Shown here: positions 1 through 7,238 of the stretch, one piece after another | How the letters are laid out: every line of letters begins with the position of its first letter | How positions within the stretch are numbered: the stretch's first letter is position 1 | NCBI GenBank assembly: GCA_003215695.1 | Contig: QCJZ01000007.1 | Location: 1-37,330, forward strand | Reading direction: 5' to 3' | From: Prochlorococcus sp. AG-409-J03 | GTDB lineage: Bacteria > Cyanobacteriota > Cyanobacteriia > PCC-6307 > Cyanobiaceae | DNA length: 37,330 nucleotides | Made by a program: the position numbers and the translations under genes | The notes under the pieces: generated by a model | What the model was told of the DNA's origin: nothing | The model's database searches: none | What the model saw: the letters and a program-made list of their open reading frames with translations, nothing else

Positions 1-293
1 GTTATATTGTTTAGAGTTGAATTACCAGATTTAACTATAAATTCTTGACCAGTTTTGTTAAGTAATTCTACAGAACTATCAATTATTTCTATATTATTGT
101 TTGTAGGATTAATTATTGCCCTAGGGCTAGTGATCCTTATGCTAGTTTGATTATTAGGGTTTTCTTGAAGCAGTTCAAAATCATTTATATAGCTTTTATT
201 ATCTATTTGATTAGGAGATTTGTTTGTTTTCTGACACCCAAATAGAGGTAATGAAGTAATTATTAGCAGTAAATAAATCGGTAAATATTTCAC
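1..293 (-). CDS. LptC-like lipoprotein, 5' part only (runs off window start)
   Basis: This reading frame is absent from the ORF track because it starts with GTG and leaves the window. It opens at 293 and stays open to base 1 (97 complete codons). The N-terminus is a basic residue, a hydrophobic stretch and then a lipobox ending LFGC, so the product should be an inner-membrane lipoprotein exported by Sec. The mature part contains a stretch of the type 'ITSPRAIINPTNNNIEI..TG.EF.VKSG', which resembles the start of the LptC/YrbK fold, the bitopic component that passes lipopolysaccharide from the LptBFG transporter to LptA. The GTG start shares one base with the metG stop (TAGTG), so the gene is probably translated by coupling to metG. 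The LptC assignment is inference from the short N-terminal part; the lipoprotein call is firmer. Confidence 0.6.
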   Translation of the reverse strand, partial: MKYLPIYLLLIITSLPLFGCQKTNKSPNQIDNKSYINDFELLQENPNNQTSIRITSPRAIINPTNNNIEIIDSSVELLNKTGQEFIVKSGNSTLNNI

Positions 294-1846
294 TATACAG
301 AATTCTCATTGAATTCAATTTTATCCATTACAGGACTAGGGTCTTGTAGTCCATTGTCAGGATCTAACAAACCCCAATCTAATGATTTATTAAAATTGAT
401 AGTTGATGAGTCAATATTTAATTGATTTAATATTCTGATACTTAAATTGGGTACAAAAGGATTAAGCAATATTCCAATAATTCGGCAAGATTCAAGTACA
501 GAATATATATCAAGTGCAACAATATCTTTTTTTGTTATATCTTTTATTAGCTTCCAAGGTGCACGATTATTTAAGTAAAGATTTGCAGTATTAGATAGTT
601 CTATTATTGCATTTGCTGCATTTTTAAAATTGTTATCTTTAAATGATTTCATATATTGATTTATATTTATCTCTGATTGAACCTTAAGCGGAGATTCAGG
701 TAAGAAAGAATTATCTATTGGAATTTTATCATTAAACCATTTTTTAGACATAGTAATTGTTCTGTTTAATAAATTACCAATGGTATTACTTAAATCACTA
801 TTAACAATATCCACAAATCTTCTCATTTGAAAATCACCATCTTCACCAAATTCAATATCTCTTAAAAGATACCATCTCATCGCATCTATTCCCCCATATT
901 CCAAGAGTTCAATCGGGTCGAGCACGTTACCTAATGATTTGCCCATTTTTTGGCCTTCTCGTGTTAAAAAACCATGGCCAAATACACTTACAGGTGGTTT
1001 CATGCCAGCAGAAAGTAACATTGCTGGCCAATAAACCGCATGAAATCTGAGTATATCCTTTCCAATTACATGTATATTTGCAGGCCAATTACATAACGAT
1101 TTCTCGGTGAGTTCAGGAGAGTTTTGATCACAAAGAGATCCACTAACGTAACCTAATAAAGCATCGAACCATACATAAAAAGTGTGATCATTGTTTCCTG
1201 GAACATTTATACCCCATTTTAAGTTTACTCTAGAAATTGAGAAATCCCTTAACCCTTTTGAGACAAAATTGATAATTTCATTTTTTCTACTTTTAGGAGA
1301 AATAAAACCATCAATTTGAATTAATTTCTCAATTTGCTCTTGATATTTTGATAATTTAAAAAATAAATTTTCTTCATCTCTCCATTCCAATTCCTTTTTA
1401 TGAATAGAACATATTGGGCTATTGTCATCTTCATCTACTTCTTTATATTCCTCACATCCAACACAATACCAGCCACTTTGTCTACCCATATAAACATCAT
1501 CGGATTTTAAAACTTTTGAATAAAATTGATGAACTAATGATGTGTGATCTTGAGAGGTTGTTCTTACAAAACGATCATAACTAATATTTAATCTATCCCA
1601 TAAATATTTATACTTTTCTGTGATTTCATCACAATGTAGTTGAGGTTGAAGGTTTTTACTATCTGCGGTTCGCTCTATTTTTTGACCATGTTCGTCAACG
1701 CCAGTAAGAAAAAGTACTGTATTTCCAGTTAGTCTTTGAAATCGAGCTATTGCATCACAAGCGATTGTTGTATATGAACTACCTAGATGAGGCTTGTCAT
1801 TAACATAATAGAGTGGTGTTGTAATTGTGTATTTCATATTCATCAT
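293..1846 (-). CDS. metG: Methionyl-tRNA synthetase
   Basis: Charges tRNA(Met), including the initiator, with methionine in the cytoplasm. The class I signature is present: the HIGH-type motif is PHLGSSY near residue 19, and the KMSKS-type motif is GQKMGKSLGN around residue 300. The connective peptide carries one zinc knuckle (CVGC, then CSIH), so the probable ligands are three Cys and one His. At 517 aa this is the short form without a C-terminal tRNA-binding EMAP domain. The track start gives MMNMKYTITTPLYYVND; homologues typically begin at MKYTITTPLYYVND, so the third Met (base 1837) is a likely alternative start. No strong ribosome binding site decides between them. It follows rnb by 55 bp and overlaps the next lipoprotein gene by one base, in the rpmG-rpsR-rnb-metG run. 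Confidence 0.97.
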   Translation of the reverse strand: MMNMKYTITTPLYYVNDKPHLGSSYTTIACDAIARFQRLTGNTVLFLTGVDEHGQKIERTADSKNLQPQLHCDEITEKYKYLWDRLNISYDRFVRTTSQDHTSLVHQFYSKVLKSDDVYMGRQSGWYCVGCEEYKEVDEDDNSPICSIHKKELEWRDEENLFFKLSKYQEQIEKLIQIDGFISPKSRKNEIINFVSKGLRDFSISRVNLKWGINVPGNNDHTFYVWFDALLGYVSGSLCDQNSPELTEKSLCNWPANIHVIGKDILRFHAVYWPAMLLSAGMKPPVSVFGHGFLTREGQKMGKSLGNVLDPIELLEYGGIDAMRWYLLRDIEFGEDGDFQMRRFVDIVNSDLSNTIGNLLNRTITMSKKWFNDKIPIDNSFLPESPLKVQSEININQYMKSFKDNNFKNAANAIIELSNTANLYLNNRAPWKLIKDITKKDIVALDIYSVLESCRIIGILLNPFVPNLSIRILNQLNIDSSTINFNKSLDWGLLDPDNGLQDPSPVMDKIEFNENSV

Positions 1847-1901
1847 ATATTCTAATTATTATATTGTATTTTTAAAACTCTTGCACACTTATGATGAACA
1901 C

Positions 1902-3185
1902 TTATTTTGATAATGAAATGAATTCAAAAAATATTATATCATTATTATTATTGACTATATATTGAACATTAAAGCTCTCGCCGATATTTAAATTCTTTTT
2001 TGATTTTAGATTACACATAGTAGAGAAATGATAGTCTAGAAAGTATAAAATACAAATGTTTTTATATCGGTTTACCCAATTCAGCAAAATCACACTATAT
2101 ACTTTGAAAGAGTTTTTTTCGAACCATATACTTAACCAGTATTTTTGATCCTCTCTATATCTCATGATATTTTGTCTTCCATGATTATTAATCTCAAGAA
2201 TCATTTTTTCAATATCTTCTTTAGATATAAGTTCATCATTATTTAGATATCTATTTAATTGATAGTTAACTAATAAGTCAGCATATCTTCTTATCGGTGA
2301 TGTGGCATGTAGATAAGATGTTAATCCTAAACTGGTGTGAGGCATTGGATTAATAGAATAATATGACTTACCCATGGTTTTCTTAAGTACAAAATTGTAT
2401 AAAACTTTATTATCAGAATTTTGAATATTATCATTAGAAACTTTATCTATACTTTGTTGGACTCTATATGGAACAGGAATTTTATTAATCTTAGTAAAAT
2501 TTGAAATAAGATTTCCATACAAGATCATTGCTTCACTTATTAATTGTCTCGATAACGTTGGATCAATTATCGTAAGCCTGGGAATATTATCTTCTACAAT
2601 AATTTTCCCATATGATTCTAATATTTCCGTAGCACCTGAATTCTTTCTCCAATATTTTCTAGTTTGTAAAATGTCAGAGATAATACTTAAATCTTCTTCT
2701 TCTTTTGGCGCATAATCTATTAGTTCATCAGCTTCTGTATAATTTAATCTGAAGTCTACTTTTATGATACTCTGGACCATCTCTGTAGAAGCAATACTAC
2801 CGTCTTCATTTAAAACAACACCTAAACTTAGTGATTCTCTCTTTTCTTTTTCACTTAGACTAAACACATCATTTATTAAAATTTCTGGAAGCATATAATA
2901 AGTATTAGTTGATAAATAAACAGTTGATATAAGCTTCCTTGCCTTCTTATCAATAGCTGATTGATATTCAAAATAAGAAGTAGGGGAAGCAATGTGTATC
3001 CATAACTTATGCTGACAAGATGATTTTTCTAATGAAATAGCATCATCTATTTCAGATGTTTGAGAATCGTCTATTGAATATGTTTTAAGATGTGTAAGGT
3101 CTTTAACTGAAGTAATTACATTATTTGTTTGTTTAAATTTAGTAATTATATTTTTAATTTCATTATCTATTATTTTATTGCACAT
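1902..3185 (-). CDS. Compact RNB-family 3'-5' exoribonuclease (RNase II/R type)
   Basis: A processive RNA exonuclease of the RNB superfamily, acting in mRNA and rRNA turnover. The catalytic motif near residue 37 reads SIDDSQTSEIDDAIS. Compared with the classical D-x(5)-D-x-D-D cluster, the second Asp is Glu, a variant I recall from cyanobacterial and plastid members. A second hallmark, HATSPIRRYADLLVNYQ, lies near residue 295. At 427 aa it is much shorter than E. coli RNase II (about 644 aa): the RNB domain begins almost at the N-terminus, so the cold-shock RNA-binding domains are missing. The last 70 residues could be a degenerate S1-like OB fold. The gene sits 23 bp after rpsR in a run with rpmG, an arrangement I recall as common in cyanobacteria. 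I leave the symbol blank because rnb and rnr cannot be separated here. Confidence 0.9.
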   Translation of the reverse strand: MCNKIIDNEIKNIITKFKQTNNVITSVKDLTHLKTYSIDDSQTSEIDDAISLEKSSCQHKLWIHIASPTSYFEYQSAIDKKARKLISTVYLSTNTYYMLPEILINDVFSLSEKEKRESLSLGVVLNEDGSIASTEMVQSIIKVDFRLNYTEADELIDYAPKEEEDLSIISDILQTRKYWRKNSGATEILESYGKIIVEDNIPRLTIIDPTLSRQLISEAMILYGNLISNFTKINKIPVPYRVQQSIDKVSNDNIQNSDNKVLYNFVLKKTMGKSYYSINPMPHTSLGLTSYLHATSPIRRYADLLVNYQLNRYLNNDELISKEDIEKMILEINNHGRQNIMRYREDQKYWLSIWFEKNSFKVYSVILLNWVNRYKNICILYFLDYHFSTMCNLKSKKNLNIGESFNVQYIVNNNNDIIFFEFISLSK

Positions 3186-3208
3186 TCTATTATTAATAGA
3201 ATTTAAAC

Positions 3209-3430
3209 TTACCCTTCTGGATTAACAAAGGGAAGTAAGGCTATAATTCGTGCTCTTTTAACTGCTGTGGTTAAATCTCTTTGTTGCTTAGCTGTTAACC
3301 CCGTAAGTCTTCTAGGTAAGATTTTACCTCTGTCTGTAATAAATTTTTTTAATAATTCTACGTCCTTATAGTCAATAGGATCTCCAGGCTTTATGGGAGA
3401 GAGCTTTTGTTTGAATAGTGAATTAGTCAT
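3209..3430 (-). CDS. rpsR: 30S ribosomal protein S18
   Basis: Small-subunit protein S18 (73 aa), which binds with S6 in the 30S platform. The diagnostic motifs are [23 protein letters not shown] and [19 protein letters not shown], matching S18 over its full length. The normal bacterial size and basic C-terminal half fit. It lies 26 bp downstream of rpmG and 23 bp upstream of the RNB exonuclease gene on the same strand, so the three are probably one transcript. Confidence 0.98.
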   Translation of the reverse strand: MTNSLFKQKLSPIKPGDPIDYKDVELLKKFITDRGKILPRRLTGLTAKQQRDLTTAVKRARIIALLPFVNPEG

Positions 3431-3456
3431 TTTTATGTGTGTATAGAAAGAAATGA

Positions 3457-3654
3457 TTATTTGATTTCCCTATGAATAGTCATCTTATTTAATTCAGGGC
3501 AGAATTTTTTAAGTTCCAGTCTCTCCGTAGTGTTCCTACGATTTTTTTCTGTGGTGTATCTAGATACTCCTGCAGAACGCTTTTCTGAGCTAGGTACAGA
3601 TCTAGACTCAGTACATTCTAAAGTGACCACAATTCTGGTACCTTTTTTAGCCAT
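3457..3654 (-). CDS. rpmG: 50S ribosomal protein L33
   Basis: Large-subunit protein L33 (65 aa). The sequence has the L33 pattern of a basic N-terminus ([14 protein letters not shown]), the '[12 protein letters not shown]' segment and the C-terminal '[18 protein letters not shown]'. Only two of the four cysteines of zinc-type L33 are present, so this looks like the zinc-independent form. It is the first gene of the minus-strand run rpmG-rpsR-rnb-metG and faces pheT across a 116-bp divergent intergenic region, which must hold the promoter for this ribosomal operon. Confidence 0.97.
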   Translation of the reverse strand: MAKKGTRIVVTLECTESRSVPSSEKRSAGVSRYTTEKNRRNTTERLELKKFCPELNKMTIHREIK

Positions 3655-3670
3655 ATGAACTTAGCTCAAC

Positions 3671-3699
3671 TTTTGTGAGTCTATGGAACAAAGTACAAT
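3671..3699 (+). promoter_or_regulatory. Candidate pheT promoter
   Basis: The 116-bp divergent gap between rpmG and pheT contains TACAAT at 3694-3699, a good fit to a sigma-70 type -10 hexamer. The matching -35 (TTTTGT, 17-bp spacing) is weak, as is common in picocyanobacteria. Initiation here would give a pheT leader of about 65 nt. Pattern evidence only. Confidence 0.22.
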
Positions 3700-3770
3700 C
3701 TTACTAGGCTAAGCACCCTTTTTAAGAAATTCATTTGAGCACCTATGTTTAACTCCTGTCAGAGCAAATC

Positions 3771-6245
3771 ATGAAGGTATCAGTTTCTTGGCTAAAAGAT
3801 CTTGTCGAATTTAACAATGATATTGATGAATTGGCTGAAAAGCTTTCAATGACAGGCTTTGAAGTTGAATCAATAGAAGACTTATCAGCCCAAGCAAAGA
3901 ATGTTGTTATTGGATATGTTGACGAAATCACACCACATCCAAATGCCGAAAAGCTCAAGGTTTGTTCAGTAGATGTTGGTTTACCCAAAAAGTTAAGTAT
4001 TGTTTGTGGTGCACCAAACGTAAAAGCCGGATATCACGTCCTTGTGGCGAAGGTTGGAGCCTATTTATCTTCAAAGTCATTAAACATAAAATTATCTAAT
4101 TTACGAGGTATAGAAAGCGCAGGAATGATTTGTTCATTAGATGAATTAGGGATTGAAAGTAGTAATGAAGGTATAGAAATTCTTGAAGAAAGGGAAACAA
4201 ATATCCCTCCAGTTGGTTCAAATGCTATCGATTATCTTGGTTTGAATGACACCATTATTGAATTAGCTATAACTGCTAACAGACCTGATGGTATGTCTAT
4301 GGCTGGCATAGCACGAGAAATATCAACAATAACAAATTCAAAATTAACATTACCAACTTTAAATTTCAATAAAGACTTTGAACAATTTGAGCCACAAATA
4401 AGGGAAAAAGAAACGATAGGATCCGACTTTATTTACTCACTTACGTATATAGATAATATAGACAATACTGGAAAGATAAATAAATCTATATCTAATAAAT
4501 TAAATTCATTAAGACAAAATTGTATAAACCCTGTTGTAGATATAACAAATTATTTAATGCTTGAGCAGGGCCAGCCACTACATGCCTTTGATGCAGATCT
4601 ATTAGAGAATATAGTTGGTAGAAATGTTATTCCAACTGATTTTGGTATTAGAAATGGGAAAGAAAGCGAATCATTTATTGCACTCGATAATAAAGAATAT
4701 AAATTAAATGGCAATATAAAGGTAATTACATGCGGAGATATTCCAATTGCAATTGCTGGGGTTATAGGAGGAAGCAACAGTTCTGTAAGTGCCAAAACTA
4801 CAAGAGTTTGGTTGGAAGCTGCTGTATTTACTCCTACATCAGTTAGAAATAGTAGCAGAGAAATAGGGCTCAGAACAGATGCCAGTAGTAGATACGAAAA
4901 GGGTATATCACCTAACATGACAACTGCTGTTTCACTAAGAGCTAGTGATCTTATTTCGTTAGAATTAGGTGGTAATGTTAAATCTACTCATGTCAATAAT
5001 GAATTTATTAGAAAAGACATTAATGTCAATCTTAGATTAGACAAAATAAACAAGGTTCTAGGTAAATTGAGTTACATAGATAATAATCAAGTAAATAAAA
5101 GTTCTAATACGTTTCGTTTTCTTAATAAGGATGAGATTGAGCCTCTTCTAACAAAACTTGGCTGCCTAATTACGTCAACTTCTAGTGGTTGGGATGTACA
5201 AATTCCTCCTTACAGATCATCCGATTTAACTAGAGAAATCGATTTAATAGAAGAGATAGCAAGACTAATTGGATATGATAATTTTGATTCGAATATGCCA
5301 GAGCCTCTTGAGCCAGGAGTGCTAAAACCTGCAAATTTGGTTGAGAGACGTTTAAGAAATTCCTTTATCCACAATGGTTTTCAAGAAGTAGTAACATCAT
5401 CACTTGTTGGTCCTGAAGACACTGATGAAAATGCTGTAATAATCAAAAATCCATTACTATCAGAAACTAGTAGATTAAGAACAAATGTATGGGATGAACA
5501 TCTTAAAATCCTTCAGAGAAATGTATCATTTGGAGCTGAAGGGTGTTGGATCTTTGAAATAGCAAAGACATACAAAAAAGCTAAAGAAAGATTTGTTGAA
5601 ACAAATTTATTATCAGGAGCTTTGACTGGAACTAAACGATTTAGTAAGTGGGGCTCAGCATCAAAACAAATATTTTTAGAATATTTTGAAGCAAGAGGAA
5701 AACTTAAGCAATCCCTTGAAGTTCTCGGAATTGAAATTATTGATAAGCAACTTATCAATAAAGATTTCATGCATCCGGGTAGAACTTCTGAATTATTTGT
5801 TGAAGGAAAAGGTATCGGCTTTTTCGGACAAATACACCCATCTCTCTCCGAGAAATATGATCTTATTAAAGAAACATACTTATTTAACCTTGAGTTAGAT
5901 TCATTGATTAAGGCCTCGACAAGGAAAACAAATTGGACAAGAATTTACAAGGATTACCCGACTGTTCCTTTCATGGAAAGGGATATTGCACTTATTCACT
6001 CAAGAAAATATAGTTCCTTAGAAATAATAAATCTAATAAAGAAATCTGGTAGACCACTTTTAGAGAAAGTGGAATTGATAGATCGTTACGAGGGCTCCTC
6101 TATCCCCGAGGATTCTATTAGCCACGCTTTTAGAATAAAATACAGAGATCCTAAAAAAACCCTAATAGAAGAAGATATAAATCCAATACACGAAAAAATA
6201 AGAACTGCACTTAAAGAAAAACTAAATGCGGACCTCAGAAGCTAG
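3771..6245 (+). CDS. pheT: Phenylalanyl-tRNA synthetase beta subunit
   Basis: The beta chain of the alpha2-beta2 PheRS that charges tRNA(Phe). Domains in order: an N-terminal B1 region; an EMAP-like tRNA-binding domain around residues 40-150 (VVIGYVDEITPHPNAEKLKVC); a B3/B4 editing region; a B5 domain around 440-510 (LTREIDLIEEIARLIGYDNF); the catalytic-like core (KNPLLSETSRLRTNVW); and a C-terminal FDX-ACB anticodon-binding domain from about 725 (YPTVPFMERDIALI). The 824 aa length is normal for bacterial PheT. It is a lone plus-strand gene; pheS is not adjacent. A tandem duplication of TCTTGCATG begins directly after the stop codon, at the edge of the unusual 993-bp gap. Confidence 0.98.
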   Translation: MKVSVSWLKDLVEFNNDIDELAEKLSMTGFEVESIEDLSAQAKNVVIGYVDEITPHPNAEKLKVCSVDVGLPKKLSIVCGAPNVKAGYHVLVAKVGAYLSSKSLNIKLSNLRGIESAGMICSLDELGIESSNEGIEILEERETNIPPVGSNAIDYLGLNDTIIELAITANRPDGMSMAGIAREISTITNSKLTLPTLNFNKDFEQFEPQIREKETIGSDFIYSLTYIDNIDNTGKINKSISNKLNSLRQNCINPVVDITNYLMLEQGQPLHAFDADLLENIVGRNVIPTDFGIRNGKESESFIALDNKEYKLNGNIKVITCGDIPIAIAGVIGGSNSSVSAKTTRVWLEAAVFTPTSVRNSSREIGLRTDASSRYEKGISPNMTTAVSLRASDLISLELGGNVKSTHVNNEFIRKDINVNLRLDKINKVLGKLSYIDNNQVNKSSNTFRFLNKDEIEPLLTKLGCLITSTSSGWDVQIPPYRSSDLTREIDLIEEIARLIGYDNFDSNMPEPLEPGVLKPANLVERRLRNSFIHNGFQEVVTSSLVGPEDTDENAVIIKNPLLSETSRLRTNVWDEHLKILQRNVSFGAEGCWIFEIAKTYKKAKERFVETNLLSGALTGTKRFSKWGSASKQIFLEYFEARGKLKQSLEVLGIEIIDKQLINKDFMHPGRTSELFVEGKGIGFFGQIHPSLSEKYDLIKETYLFNLELDSLIKASTRKTNWTRIYKDYPTVPFMERDIALIHSRKYSSLEIINLIKKSGRPLLEKVELIDRYEGSSIPEDSISHAFRIKYRDPKKTLIEEDINPIHEKIRTALKEKLNADLRS

Positions 6246-6452
6246 TCTTGCATGTCTTGCATGCGACTCATTACAAGTCCCATTGTAAGAACAAAATTAG
6301 ACTAATAAGATGGCAATTATTCCCAATTGAATTTTTAATAAGGCAGTGTATCTATTCAAGGAATTATTTTTTCTATTTGGGTTTGAATTACACTCAAAAC
6401 AATAATTTTAAAGCTAATCTCGAAAAACATGTCAAAAATCTTCGAGAAATAG

Positions 6453-6516
6453 TCTTATTAGTCCCAAAAAGGATTCAATCCTAGACCCGATAATAGTCTT
6501 ATTCTAGATTCATAAG
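6453..6516 (+). repeat. 64-bp dispersed repeat, copy A
   Basis: Aligned without gaps to copies B and C, it matches B at 35 and C at 38 of 64 positions by hand count. Shared blocks are GTCCCA at positions 9-14, AGAC at 31-34, and AT-x-C-x-AGA towards the 3' end, with a final A-G. The ends can pair (CTTAT with ATAAG), enclosing a small GAC/GTC stem. Orientation is assigned arbitrarily to the plus strand. Confidence 0.55.
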
Positions 6517-6590
6517 AAACTTTTTAATGCTAAATCCAGGAGCAATTTCTTGTTAACTCAATTACAGTTATTTTTTGTATTGATTATATT

Positions 6591-6617
6591 GCATAACTGT
6601 CTATAAAGCAGTTATGC
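6591..6617. other. Perfect 9-bp inverted repeat (hairpin)
   Basis: GCATAACTG and CAGTTATGC are exact reverse complements separated by 9 nt. No T-tract follows on either strand, so it is not a textbook intrinsic terminator. A further CAGTTAT occurs about 30 bp upstream. It could be an RNA structure or a protein-binding palindrome. Confidence 0.5.
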
Positions 6618-6870
6618 GGAGCTAGGAAAGTATTGATACAAAGGAATTAGGAGAATCAAAAGACGATTGGACAAGAACTGGACACGAATTGGCCTTTATA
6701 GGAATAAATTTTTCTAACGAGTAAAAAATCAACAATTTTATGCTATTTAATTTGTCACTAATGACCTTTTGATGGTTCATTCAATTCTATTCACCTAAAT
6801 ATCAATATATTATTCTTTTACTTGCTGTATTAATTAATATTCGTATAGGGTTTACGAGAAATTCTTTTAT

Positions 6871-6934
6871 TCTCTTAAGTCCCAATTGAGTCCGCAGAGT
6901 AGACTATTAACCAGACTCATCCAAGACAGATAAG
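6871..6934 (+). repeat. 64-bp dispersed repeat, copy B
   Basis: Same length and orientation as copies A and C. It matches C at 39 of 64 ungapped positions and A at 35. It keeps the AGTCCCA, TAGAC and CATCCAAGAC-type blocks. Its terminal pairing is shifted (CTTA with TAAG) relative to the other copies. Confidence 0.55.
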
Positions 6935-7171
6935 AATGTTTTTTAGAAATCTTAGAGAAATCAAAAGTAACGCTCGGCTCGTCTTTTTTATTATCGATCA
7001 CAACGATGAATGAAATGTACATATTCGTTAATTACATCTTAATTAAAAAAGAGCTAGAAATGGTAAAAACTTTTTCATGGCAATCACTTAATCTATACAT
7101 TTGGTTCTATTTAGCACCTCTAGATATCTCAATATTATTTTTTAAAAACGATAGAACATGTAAAGAATTGA

Positions 7172-7235
7172 TCTCATAGGTCCCATGCGAGTCTTGACAT
7201 TAGACCCACTATTGGTCCGATCCGAGACTTATGAG
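7172..7235 (+). repeat. 64-bp dispersed repeat, copy C
   Basis: It ends three bases from the stop codon of the minus-strand RHH/J-domain gene and so would form that gene's 3' UTR in antisense. The ends pair over six bases (CTCATA with TATGAG), followed inside by AGTCT with AGACT across a bulge, and a GACC/GGTC hairpin in the centre. Relative to copy A, one terminal pair changes from T-A to C-G on both sides, a compensatory difference. Confidence 0.55.
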
Positions 7236-7238
7236 AAT

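Larger units (their letters stand above)
6246..7238. other. 993-bp gap without a convincing gene
   Basis: This is the longest non-coding stretch in a window whose other gaps are mostly under 100 bp. It contains three 64-bp repeats (listed separately), a perfect 9-bp hairpin, a 9-bp tandem duplication just after the pheT stop, and several GTC/GAC-rich islands in AT-rich sequence. Two weak ORFs occur. A 78-aa frame at 6248-6484 (+) has no recognisable motif or ribosome binding site. A 57-aa frame at 7006-7179 (+) encodes an aromatic, hydrophobic middle part but also lacks a ribosome binding site and runs into repeat copy C. I do not call either as a gene. The region may hold non-coding RNA or the remains of a lost gene. 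Confidence 0.6.

Noticed and set aside
3690-3705. NtcA-like site (GTA...TAC) before pheT
   Set aside because: GTACAATCTTAC has six rather than eight bases between GTA and TAC, so it does not fit the NtcA consensus.
3749-3988. 79-aa minus-strand ORF over the pheT start
   Set aside because: Shadow of pheT in antisense; Ser-rich translation typical of complement frames. The same holds for the antisense frames inside pheT, ilvE, coaD, dacB, dapF, leuS, purN, ribBA and murQ.
6248-6484. 78-aa plus-strand ORF just after pheT
   Set aside because: No recognisable motif, no ribosome binding site, and its end runs into repeat copy A; composition is typical of translated AT-rich non-coding DNA.
6971-6990. 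Possible terminator before TTTTTT (ACGCTCGGCTCGT)
   Set aside because: Only three base pairs can form in the stem, too weak for an intrinsic terminator.
7006-7179. 57-aa plus-strand ORF starting MNEMYIFVNY
   Set aside because: Has a hydrophobic aromatic middle, but no ribosome binding site and it ends inside repeat copy C. Not excluded, only unsupported.
7172-7235. tRNA-like reading of repeat copy C (GGTCCGATCC resembles a T-arm)
   Set aside because: No acceptor stem of seven pairs, no D-arm or anticodon arm at the right spacing, and copies A and B do not keep the T-arm-like bases.
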